Origin: Chaunax sp. Z400
Taxonomy: Eukaryota; Chordata; Actinopteri; Lophiiformes; Chaunacidae
Assembly: GCA_037577475.1 (NCBI GenBank)
Contig: CM075183.1
Coordinates: forward strand, 14,342,971 to 14,406,970
DNA length: 64,000 nucleotides
Direction: 5' to 3'
Part shown: one piece after another, positions 13,101 through 25,924 of the stretch
Layout: each line of letters starts with the position of its first letter
How positions within the stretch are numbered: position 1 is the stretch's first letter
Position numbers and translations under genes: made by a program
Notes under the pieces: model-generated
The model's input: the letters and a program-made list of their open reading frames with translations, nothing else
What the model was told of the DNA's origin: nothing
Database searches by the model: none

Positions 13101-16100
13101 AAGCCTTTGGAACATTTGACAGTTGAAGGAGAGCTGGCGGACTGACTACACTAATGACCTGACACTGCCTTTTCAGCTAGTCGAGACCAGCTGCTTTGGA
13201 CGTCGACGAAGTAAGAGTCAGACTAATATGATTTCCAGAAGTTAAGGGAATAGGGGCTGGGAGACAAAGTGGAGTGTGAAATACAGCTGCAATGAGTCCC
13301 AGGAAGATGAAAATGTGAACAGCAGTGAAAGCAATTACATATGTATTCTTACCAGATCTCATGTCGTCAGCTAACCTGTCACCATTTCCCTACACTGCCA
13401 ATTGAACACATGCACATTAACTCAAAGTCAGTAGGATCACTGCATCACTCAATAATTTATCCTTTGCTTGTATAAATACTTTTTCAAAATGAGGGAATCA
13501 AATCAAAAAGACCATTTATTTCTAACTTAATATGCGCGGAATGTTACTTGACAAAGCTTTGGAGAGCGTCGTCTGCTGATTCCTGTCACATTCTAACAAC
13601 AGAGGGCTATTCCCCTCGCATGAAACTATGCCATGATAACAGGCTGTGGAGTTTTACAGCAGCACCCTTGAGTGCAGAATCCCTGCAGAATCAGTCCTGG
13701 AGGAGCGTGGAAACTCTGTGTGGCATGATGGAAATGAGGAGGCCAGATTTATTTCTTCCACAGTAGATGTATTGCCTGTCCCCGTGGAATTAAACACACC
13801 GTTAAGGTCAGATTTTTGATGTATGAGGTCTTCAATGGTGATAAGCGGGGAAGCCATTGTTAAAGACTTAAGAGTCATTTATTTATGGAGATGGACGAAG
13901 CCTTCCATACATCTGCGTTCATTTCGTGCGAAATCGGGCACGTTTTCAGAGAGCTTACGGATACGGATGGACACTGCTGTCCTGCGGTTGTATCTATGTC
14001 GATGTAGAGGATGTATGCACCCATTTACATAAGTCGAGAGAGCATAAATGGGCCTTTACTCCAACTAAATCTTGTATAGAGGAAAAGCACTGCTGCGCTG
14101 AACCACTATTGAGTTGAAAAGGTCTGCTGCTGTGATTGGATATGGTCTGTTTTACTTTAGACCACACCCAGCTGGATATTATGCTTGAATCACAAAGCGG
14201 TGCCCAAAAAAGTTAAATATATAAATACTGCTTTTATTTCTAGCACACTGGCTCTTTGCATTTGTCATTCACAACTAACATAAGACAGCAGTTAGGTAAA
14301 CTGCATGGCATATTATGGAGAAAAGGGAAAAAAAGCAGGGTAAATGGTTGTTTTGTCCGTTGAGTTCTTTCAAACTGTGGGTTGTTCTATCAAAAGTTCC
14401 CCTTCCAGGTCACTTGGAGAGGCCAGTGTTCTCCATGACCTTCAATCATGTCCCTTTGACCATTTCCATCACCTCACAACGCCTGGGTAGCCCTTTATCC
14501 AGAAGAGCAAAACAATCCTCGACCTATGGGTTCATGAAAACAGCAGGAACTAGGAGAGCAGGAAACACACTTTAGTGTCCATTAGAGGCAAGTTTCTGTA
14601 GTTTCTTTAACTTTGCGGAAACACATGCATGCAATACCCCAAATTCCTTTGGCCTGAGTTAACCATTAGCTGTCTGGCACGGTGTGAGAGATTGCCTGGC
14701 TTGCATGTCGTGGAAGTGAGTTAATAAATCAATCAAATTTTAAGAACAGAATTATGAATTTTCTTCGTAGATTTCGTAAAGCAAGTTGGACGAATTTGTG
14801 CTTATTTAGACAAGGTCAACTAAAAATTATAAATGAAGTAGAGAACCTTCTTTCAAGTTGCTGGCTGTGTTTATTTTAATCTTCAAGTAGCCTAAAAAAA
14901 ATGTGTTAATATCGTAACATGAGATGAACACGTTCCACACGTACACAAAGCTAAAGTCTACTTAAGAAATTATATCATGATCACAATCCAGGCTTGTGTA
15001 TATCAAAATGTTTTTTTTATGAAACCCTAGTTACATGTGAATCACACAAGTATTTCAGGGGAATTCTGCAAAAGGTTGAGTCATTTGGTATTATTTTGTA
15101 AGACGAAGGTGGTATAGTTTAGAGACACTTGTCTGATGTTCTAAATGTTATAGTATAAAAATCACTTGAACCCTCAGGATCTGTCTCATGGTGGTCTGGA
15201 GATAATAACATTTGTGAAACGTGTTAAATTAGTACTTTTCAGAGAATAGGAGCAGTGTGTGGTTTATTTTAATTTAGAGCTCTACTTTGAACCTTATACA
15301 CCACCACCATTGGTTGTCTGTTTTTATGTCTCTCTATGGTGTGTACATGGTAAGCTAAAATTTTTGATGCACCAACCAATTAATGAGCCGCTCAAGAGAC
15401 CGTACAAAGCTGTTAATTAAAGGCAACAAAAGCGTGTTTTTTTTTTTTCCTTTAGCTTTTATCTAGGCCTTTTTGTGTGCGTGTGTGCGTTTAAACAGCT
15501 TCAGTGAAACTACAGGATATCTAAAGTATGTAAATTTAAAAGATGGCTCAGTTTTAAAACGGTGGTCAAACATGAAGTGAGCGAATGCCTCTTAGAGGAT
15601 TTGGAGCTTGGTAATGACTGCATCTGATAGGGAGCCAGAGGAATTAAAAACTCCCATCTGCAGAGTGACATTAATTCCTGCATTCTGCTTCATTGTGAAA
15701 AGCAAGGATTTTCAATTTGAAGTGATTCAGCAACTAGCTCTAATTAACTTCAGCATGTGGTAATTCTGATTCTTCAGTAATCCCCCTTCCTTTTTTTTGT
15801 CACTTTCTGACACACGTTTCTCTCTATTACACCAACTATCGCTGTTTCTTCATTTCTACAACCCTTTTTCCTCCCTTCAGTCAGTTGCTTTCTCTGTGCA
15901 GAGCCTCAGACGAGAGTTTGAGAGCGGCCAGAAGTCTGTGTTATATCCTTGGCCCTGTCTGTTGGGAAGTGAAGTTGACTTAAAAATGAGTTGTTTCACA
16001 TGGAATAACCCAAGGGATTAGCCAAGGCAGCTTGTGGATTGCGAATGTGTGACACACTAGTGGTTGAGCAAGGAACGCCACAGGTCTACATGTATTTGTA

Positions 16101-19100
16101 GAGGGATTTGCAGGGCAATGCCACTCAGCCTCTTTTTGCTGTGATGGTGAAAGCACCTTCAGAGTTAAAGTGCATTCTGTGAAAGTAAGACTGATTTGTT
16201 GGGGTGTCCCATAGTTTTTCCCCTATCAGATATTCTCCTTGAGACATTTTTGTCATCTGGTTCACATTTGATCCCCTTTTAAAAACGGTACAAATCACAT
16301 ATAAAACCTCTAAATGTATTGCACTTTGGTATATGTATTCATATATTCATGACAGCAAATGGAGAGAACAAAATCAATCTCAGTCTTGCCTCAGGATGTT
16401 TTTGTGAAACCATGTTGTTTCCTACCTGCAGTGTACCACCATGGGCCCCGCATCTGGCGGATTACAGGCTTTCACCCGTCTCAGGAAGGCCAGGAACGGA
16501 GTGGGGTGCTCTGGCACCCCGTGGTCTGGCCAGGCCGTAAACTGGAACTGCCTCACCTCCCTCTTCTCGCTGGAGCCATTCTGGAAACGGAGGCGGAGAC
16601 GGGTTAGTGAACTCGCGTCAAACACTTGACAGCTGTTGTGGGGTCTATGTAGCCACTACAGGACAACAAAATCCAAATACTTACTTTAAAAAGTGCAAAT
16701 GTCCTGACACAGTATGTTGCCAGCTCTACTGTGTCTAGTAGTGTCACTTGGATGAGGCCATATGTCTCTGTCCCTCTTGTAGGCCAGTACTGGTCACATT
16801 TCACCTGCAGTGGAGGGAAAAATGATTTTAGAGAAGAGTCTAATTGGAACATATGAAAACATTCTGTCCTATAGTTGATGCAATTCTGTAATTCTTACAA
16901 AACTGACTGTGGAAGTGTGTGACAACTGGACACCTTTAGTCCCACTGTGTTCATCTTCTAACAAGTGCACCATCCACTAATTTCATTTCCTAACCAGCTA
17001 ATACAGCATTGACACTGTGAATAATGACGTGATTCATAACAGCGTTTACTTGCAAATGATCAAGCTTCATATATGCAAAACATCGAAAGACAGCTTGAGT
17101 GCTTTCCAGCGAATTATATGACTGATTAATGTGAGAGACAGGAGTCGTTGGCGGCAACAAAAGTAAATTATGAACTACAAATGTCAAACAACATAACGGA
17201 ATGGTTGGATTGAGGGGATGGGTGGGACGTCTCACAGGAACCCTATGCCTGCAGAGACCATAAACTAAAATCTTTTAGTGAAAGAGTCACCTGACATGGA
17301 CCAAATTTAATTGAAGAATCACACATTTTCAGGGGCAAACAATGTTGAGAAACCGCCACAGGAGCTTATTTGCGTTGCATATTGGATAGATAGAGCGAAA
17401 ACTGTTTACTCGATTGAATCAGCACCCCCGCTAAACACTGTCAGCCTCTTAGAGAAGGCATACAAGTGTGAAGGTCAGTAGCTTATGGACTCCATGCTAG
17501 CTTTCATGTGCTCAGTCAAACACTGTAAGATGTGCAAGAGGGAGGGAGAAAGTGCCTTTTGACCATGTCACCCGTAAAGGAGCAGTGAGCTTTCTCTTCA
17601 CTCTCTTCAGTGCTTGTAGCAACGCTAAGGAGAGGAGCAATGCCGCTCATCAGCCAAGATGGAATGACAATAAAAAGAAAAATAGAGGATTAATGATCAG
17701 TGGGTGACGGAATGCAACCAGGCTGCTCTTGGAGAATGCATAGAGAAGGCATCATATTATACAAATTAAACAGGGTTGCAAAGAAAGTGAAATAAGAAGG
17801 ACAAGGATGTCAAACTGAGTCACTTAAGCCACAAATTCACTGTATAGTACCGGCTCGACTCGGCTTGGTATCGGGTAGTTTTCTGCAGGTCGTTTTCCAT
17901 TACAAGATAATACGTCCTCAGGATAGGTGAACGGCGCACAAAACTGCCGTGGCGTAGTCTTCAACGCGACACACACCTCTCGTGATCCTCCTCAATATAG
18001 CGGCCGCAATAAAAAATAAAGTTACGGTCGCTGAAGTAGCTTGGTTGTTTGAGTGTGGCAGCATTTGATTTGTGCTGTGCAAGATATTCCGTGCATGCCG
18101 GGTATTGACCAATCAGTGGTCTGTAATGTTTACGTAACTTTTTAGTACCTGCTTAGCTGGCTTGGAACCGCAATGGATACTAAAAAAAGTAGTACCAGTA
18201 CCAGTGGGGCTTTACAAAGACTTGAAAGACTATTGTCTGTTAGACTCTCTGCAAGACTGTAAATTTCAAGTCAAATGAAGAATGGAGAAATAAAATGTAA
18301 AAAATGTGCATTTTTTAAAATTTGAGATTACTCCATATTCAACTCCAACACCGCTCTATGTGTATTACTGTCTCCTACCCTGGACCTCTCCTCCAGCTTG
18401 GTCATCATGACAATGATGGCGCTCCTCTGCTCCCAGATCATCCTCCAGAATTCACCAAATGTCTCTGGCAGAGATCCTTGGGTGGCAATGTAGGCATTTT
18501 GCTTCCTGTAGCCATCAATGTAGTTGGCATTAATGTAGTCACTTCCAGGGATACCTAAAAAACAGACGAGATGTGACATGAGTTTAGAATGGGTGGTGCT
18601 CGCATGCAAAACAATTACATAAGGGTCGCTTCATGAGAGGCACCGATGTGTAGTAGATGACATGGGAGTTTAGATGGTGGAAAGGGGACAACCAGGAAAA
18701 TAAATGTCACAAACTTTGTTACTTTCTAAGTTTGTTTAAGTCTTGATTTTCCCAACACTTATTTGAGATCATGTGAGATCCTTCCCCCATAAGGGAACAC
18801 AGCATGAGGCGGTATTCTGTGTTTTCTGTAAGTATTAAATGGAAAAAATAACACAAAACAGAGACATTTGGTGCCTGCGTTACAGTCTGTGAGCATTTGT
18901 ATGTGCTATCAACAGCACATTTAAATCCACAATTTTCGCGTCCCTTTTCCATATCTGCGACTGACATACAGATAAAGCCCAGTCTGTAAAAGTCTATCAC
19001 CACACATGGAGAAAAACAAATCAACAAAAAAATAGCAAAACAATTTTCCTCCCTCCCGTCCTCCTTCCTTCTTGCCTTTGCTTGTATTAAATGAAAGGCA

Positions 19101-22100
19101 CAGCAGCCTTTTCCAATCCAGGCACAGAGACGGCGCTGACAGCTAGTCAATGCTTTAGGACTGGCAGTTTAGGGGCTTCGTGCACACATGGTCGACCAAG
19201 ATAAGTCTCATCTGCATGGACGCCACGTATCAGAGGAACCCCTCACTCCAACCCACCCTCCACCACCTCCCCAACTCCTTTTTACACCCAGGTAACTTAT
19301 TCCACATGAAAAAAGGAAGGTAAATGGACTGTGAACACATGCAAAAACCCAACAAACATTTTTTTTTTCCCCCAGCTGTCCCCAATCCCTCTCTTTTGCT
19401 GTTGATGTTGTCCACACAGGCAGGCGGCTCTACATTTCTGTGATGGACAAGGGATAAATGCAATTAAGCCCAGTGCGTTTTCAAATTGAAAAGCAAAAAG
19501 AGACATTACTGTGGTTTAATGAGAACAAGGCACGTAGTTTAATGCACATTTTGTAAATGGATTTCGCCTTTATGCTGTCTGTCACTCAGGATTTGTATAA
19601 ATTCTAATAATTTCTCTGACAATATGCCTATTGGGAAATAAACATTGCTCAGTGCAGTATTCAGACAAGGAGAGGAATCTCGAATACAGAAATATTTTAG
19701 GGTGTGACATTGTGATAATGATAAAGTGCAAACCTTATTCCCAAAAAAAATCTGTGCATTGCGTAAAACAAAATGCAACCTTATACGATCATGTGTTAAA
19801 CAAACTTCTGAAGGGAGACACAGTAACCTGTGATTAACTTGTTTACATGTGAAATGTTCCAAACAGGTGTTTTTTGAGCATTCTTCAATTTCATTTTTCT
19901 TGCCCCTGTCCCAACTTGTTTGAAATGTGTACAAATACAAAAATCAAGTGAGACTGGGTAAAAAGTTAAATATCGTCTTTGTATCTTTTAATTTAAGTTC
20001 ATTAAAAAGGATTAGCAAATAACCCCATTCTCTTTTATTTACATTTTACACAGCCTCCAAACTAGTATGATCATAAAGAGTCAATGATGTGCATTTACGC
20101 AGATGAACACGTTTTTTTTCTTCCGTCCTGAATCTGACTACAGTAGAGAATCAAAATTATTGTCAAATTAGATTTTGATTAGACTTTCTGAAAAAAATGA
20201 CCCCTTTGTAAAAAAAAAAAAAAAACAGGAGGCCAGTAGCTCAAGTGTGGCCCTTTTCACTGAATGAGAATCAGTGTGACAGCTCCTACTCTAAATATAG
20301 AACAGTAGAAAAAAAACTGTGAACTCTAACTTTTGTTTTCTAAAAAAAGAGTTAAGAATTGATGTCGTTTGCAGGGATCATGCTAAACAGAACTAATACA
20401 TAGGTTGTAATTGAAACTGTAGAATTTTGGTAAATGAAGGGTGGACAAAGTCGTTGGGATTAACTTTGGATAGCAGTTTAATCATTATATGCATTTATTT
20501 TGTATAGTCAGGCAACTTGGCAAGAGTTGACTCATCAGTCGAGCAAATTCAGTGATAGAAAGGACTATCAAAGTTCACACATGTACTCCAGCTTCCAGAG
20601 ATTCTGCTGATCCATCCCCCACTGCAGCTGTCTTCAAATTCTGATGTCAAATCCCAAATCCCTTTATTCAAATAACTCAATCAGAATAAACAATAGAATC
20701 ATTGCTTGCCAAAAGGCTTTGTGGAGCCTTTAAAAGGAAAAGAGAAAGTCCCTTATGTCCCCCTGGCTTGCTATAACACAAAGGCTCCAATGTGGTTGCG
20801 CAGATGTATTTAAACGCAGGCTGGCTAATGGAGTTCCATCAACATTCAAACAGGGTGTTGTTTCAAAGAGACTGCACAAAGGGCTCTCTAAGTCTTTCTG
20901 TTTTTGTCACATTAGCCATTTATTTCTTTGTTTATTGTCCTTTGCCCTCTGTGGGGGCCGCCTAATGGAAATGGTTAATTAATAGCTGTTTGCATGTGCA
21001 ATTGTGTGCTAACACAGCAAACTTGTGAAGCATCCAGCACTTCACTTTAACCATTTCAAAATGGCTGTTCATTCTTTCTACTGCAATGTACAGTCATCAA
21101 GGGCTTCAGTTAAATTGGGAACGTACAAATTAGGTTTGGCAGAGCACTGCAACTACAACTTAAGGAAGTCTAGTCCACGTAATGCTATTATACCAATGCC
21201 TTATCACTCTGGCCAATGTAATCTTAGCACTCTCACTATCTTTATTGTGTGTTGATGTGAGTTTTGTTTGTCAGATTCAACCAAGTAGCAAATGGAAAAA
21301 ACACCCTCAAATAACCCTCAACCAAGGAAATTATTATGCTACACTCTATTCCGGCTTAAAGCTATAAACAGGCCATGGCTATATATAAAATGTTACTGCA
21401 GGCACAGGCTGTAAAAGAATCACCTGGTGTCAGAGAAATAGATGCTGGTAAAACTTTCTTGCATCTTTTACTTTATGTCGCCTCAGTATTTTTAAGGGAA
21501 AATTGGCTTTTTCTAAAGCCTCCTCTTTCTTTGCAAGCACCTGAGGCGTGAAAGGAAATAAGTAGTCCGACATGCTAGCAAAGGGATATATTTTAAAAGT
21601 ACAGTGTGGTTGTGCTCCTGAGGTTCAAAAGATAGAGTTCCCCTGGCTGTCTTTGGAATTGATACAGCAGGCGTGAGGGAAGATGTTAGTGGGCGGCATA
21701 CCATCAATAGCAGAGAGCAAGACTCTGGAGTGGTCATAGGCAATCACGTTGGCATATCTGTTCTTTGGCTTGTTGACCTCCAGGTTCGAGTGCTCCCACG
21801 TGAATTGCTGACCAGGGTCGATGGACTGTGAAATAGAAGAAAACAGTGCATTCTTTAGCACTTTATGAACATGTAATAGCAGTTCAATGCTAATATCCAA
21901 CTCAACGGTGGGGCAGTTGCCCATTAGGTGTTTGTGCAAGATCAATATCAGAAAGCATTGCCTCGCACCAAAATGAAAATCCGATCGATTGCAGTTTACC
22001 GACATTTAAATAGGCTACGTCGCTTTAAGAGTGTGCTTAAAACATAAGGCCATACTTTGCCTTGTATGCTTTAAGATACTTAGCAAGGCCTTGTTTGCCA

Positions 22101-25100
22101 AGGCTACGAGGAGATCAGTTCATAAAAGCGAAGCTCGGATTAATTTAGTGTTGTGTCCCTCCAATATGTCTGTTTTGTCTATGGAATAATTGTACGTTTA
22201 GCTAAAAATGTACATTTTTGTCTTGATGACATGCACTTTTCATTTTTTGAGACTTCATGTGTACCGAACAGTGATGAAGAAAGGTTGTAAAATATTGATA
22301 AAATATTGCTTCATCTCTAACCCGTCAGCATGTGTTTGCTTTAAGGCTGAATGTGGTGGAATATTAAAATAACACACACAAAAAAAAAACATGAAATGTG
22401 TCATGGTCTTGATGTAAAAACACTCAGCACAGAACATATTAATTATTATTTTAACTATTAGCTGATTTGAATGATGTTAGACACACCAACACACATTAGT
22501 GTATCTAACTTGACACTTTTAGTTAGTCTGCAGTTTAAATTTACAGGAAATTTCACATTACAATGGATAGTTAACTGTTAGGAACTATGCAGACTATGTG
22601 TTCCGTGCAACAACTGCGACATATAAATGATTAGATTTACAGGAAGAACTATTCTGAATTGGTCACAAAGGAAAAGCTTGTGTTCCGTTGGCTTTCCTCA
22701 TTTGATTTTTAGGGCTTTTACGGCACAGACTAGAATACCACACTTGAGACCAGCTCACCAGCATTTGCTATCCAAGCCTACTTTCAGCATGGTAAGGAGA
22801 GATTGATAATGGTCCCTCATCACCGATAAATGAACTATAAAATATAATATCACAAAGGGAAAATTCAAAGACATGAAAGATAGTTTCATTTCACATCACA
22901 GGGAAAATATAATGCTCATTTTCCATTTGTTTTGTTTTATTTTGTTTTCTTTTTTTTAAAACAGTGGACTATTTGAGTTAATCTCTACAGAAAGCAGCAG
23001 AAGCAACACAGAGAGCCACACTGACTTGATCATAATCTTGATAGATCTGAATATGATTAGAATTTTATGACTTCTTTAAAGTTATTTATTGGAGCAATAC
23101 ACGTGTAGGAAATATTTTTTATTTTTTTCATTTGTTCATTTTTAGACCATGATGCTAAACTTTATAATATGTACTGTATATAATAGTATGGCCATGGAAG
23201 GAAATACATTAAGAGGTATTTAAGAGCATAAGGACTCAATGTGAATACAATACTACAAATCAGCACTGAGTTGTTTTTTTTTAATCTACCGAAATCACCT
23301 AAAGCAGCAATATGCAGGCGACAAACCACTGGCTAAGCCGTCCATTTTATCAAAACGTGTTGAAACACTGGGCTACAGCATTGCTCATAATAAAAATCTT
23401 TATTTCATTGTTCTCGCAAAATTGCTTTCCACTGCTCTGGAATAAACACTATGAAATTGGATTTCAATGTACTTAAGCTGCAATAATGATTGGGCAGCTT
23501 GGCAGCCACCCATATGGTGACCTCATAGATTTTGGAGTCGTTGCAGCACCCGCGGAGAGAAATGGGCAGAGAGAAGGGGTGAGACTTCCCATCTCGTACG
23601 GTGCCCCTGAAAGGGCCGCGTGCTCGTATGGTTTGTTCTGAAAGCATACATCCATCTACAATGCAAAGATAATATAAAGGAAATACTTAGACTGTGTGAC
23701 TACAGTCTGCACCGTGTTGATGGCACTTACATTTTACATTGAACATCTAATCACAAGGTACACCAATATGAATATTACTTCGTTCCATGATGCATTTTTA
23801 TTCTAATGGTGGTCATACACATAGCCTTTGAAGTCTGAATTATAATAGCGCATTAGTCACTCCAATCAGCGAAGAAGTAAGGCAATAGGTCTCTCCAGGA
23901 TAAACATGACTGAATATCCTTCTATAATATTCATTCTATGTTGTTGCATGTCCTCCATGCAACACATTCTTATCAGGAGGTGTAATGATGCCTTTGGACT
24001 TTTAGTTATTTTTATTATAATTGATTATTGATATGATTTCACTTGATGACATTGTCGTCACCTGAGCAGGCAACAGTAACGAGAATATATAATTTTCTGT
24101 AGTGATGAAATTAGACAACACAGGTAAACCAGGTTGGGTGCAACATCCTACAGTACATGTGCTGTTTCTAATGTGTCACCACTCATGGATATCTGACATA
24201 ATCACAGTATATTGAGATATCAACACTAATTACACCTCTAAATACTCTAAATAGGGTATTTATGTATTTGTTTTTTGATATCTCGTTGATGTTGCACTGC
24301 CATTTTTAATTTGATTGTAGTCATGTAGGCTCTTTTTTTCAGTTTTGTAGTTTTACTGATAACATTAATAATGGCCTCTTTCCCATGTAAGTGTCTTAGT
24401 CTCGTCTTGTCAGTGAACTGGCAGGGATAATAATGGCATAATGGGAGGGCCCTGGTACTGGAAATGGAATATGGCCATGATTAATGTTATTAATCGAAGC
24501 TGCACATTTCCCTCTATGAAATATCAACATGCCTGTTATGAAAAAGAAATACTGATTAATTTTTAGATCTGAGTTAGTCTGATTGTCATCCATCAAATGA
24601 AATGCTTAAACTGTTTTGTGGTTGGCATCAGTGTGCCATGCAAGGTTTCCAAGCACGGTTTGGCCCACCACACTACAACAATTTGCATTCACAGTTTATG
24701 TGACGACCTTGTGCATACTCGTGTGAGATTAGACGTTGTATTGTGTCTTTATGCCACAACACTCTTGCTACATCATTCATCACAATCGCTGCATCAAGAT
24801 CAGGACTTTGCAGATGCTTACCTCATATTCCTGTGAAAACTTGAGGTTGTCATTGGCTTTCAAGCGCTCTAGATGATCTGCCAGGTCCATAATTGGGATT
24901 GGTGGGTGGCTAGCCATACCTGTCAATCAGATTGCAGTTAAGTCGCCAGTTTGTAGAAAAAAAAATCACCTAAGCACAGGCTGACAGTGAATCATTAGAC
25001 AAGCAGCATGTGTGTTTGACGGGGAATGGAAGAGTGGATCTTGTTAGGCTAGTTTGTTCACTCAAAGCATTGGCCATGCTCATAGAGAGAATATGGACAC

Positions 25101-25893
25101 AGAAGCCAATGAGAAGTCACCGAGCACACTTGCACCACTGGGACTCTCCCTATTGAGAGAGAAGAATGTTATTCACAAAGAAATCTGCCGCGGGAAGTTA
25201 GCGTGAGAGTAAGACACAGACACAAACATCCCAAAAAAAAGAAAAAAAGAGAAAAGAACAACCAAAAAAGAAAAAAAGAAATGTTGATGTCTGCTTTGAG
25301 TGATGACGTGTTTTCAGGCTGTCATTTCAAACTCCGCCTCCTGCGATGGCAAAGCATTAACACCAGATGGATTAGATGGGGATGGGAGAACAAGACTGAG
25401 CATAAAAAGGAAAAGAACCTGAATAAAGCAAAAAGAAAATGCCGAATGCATAATCGAGACCAACTAACTTGACAAATGGAGGTTACTGGGGTGACTGGAT
25501 ACATCTGAATCTGTGGAGGAAACGGCGGCGCAATTAAATACATTGCAGATGTTACTGCAGTGTGATGACTACTTTCTTTAAAAAAATAAAAGGTAGAAAT
25601 TGAAACATGATAAGAAGTACTTGGATGAATTATGTGTGTTCTAAATGGGACATTCATTAGTAACATACAAAATCATCATGCTAGAAGTTTGACTTGTACA
25701 GGGAATAAAAATCTTAGCAGCACAAACCAAAGTCGAGAAACCAGAAACTTTGACACTGTACAATTGGCGCTATAGACTGTGGGTGTTGGTCAACATATAT
25801 TTGTCAAAAGTTAACAGCTTAGAAACTCAAAAGTGCAGGTTTTGAACAATACTGATGCCAACTCTGACATGCTGTAGCAATCTAGCCTGAGTA

Positions 25894-25924
<31 letters not shown>

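Noticed and set aside
18719..19150. 143-codon minus-strand ORF in a D1 intron.
   Set aside because: Composition looks random, nothing similar is known to me, and there is no supporting context.
19539..19940. 133-codon minus-strand ORF in the same intron.
   Set aside because: No domain or motif; AT-rich chance frame.
24597..24836. Plus-strand 79-codon ORF overlapping the wedge exon boundary.
   Set aside because: The minus strand there encodes the conserved wedge segment; the plus frame has no support.
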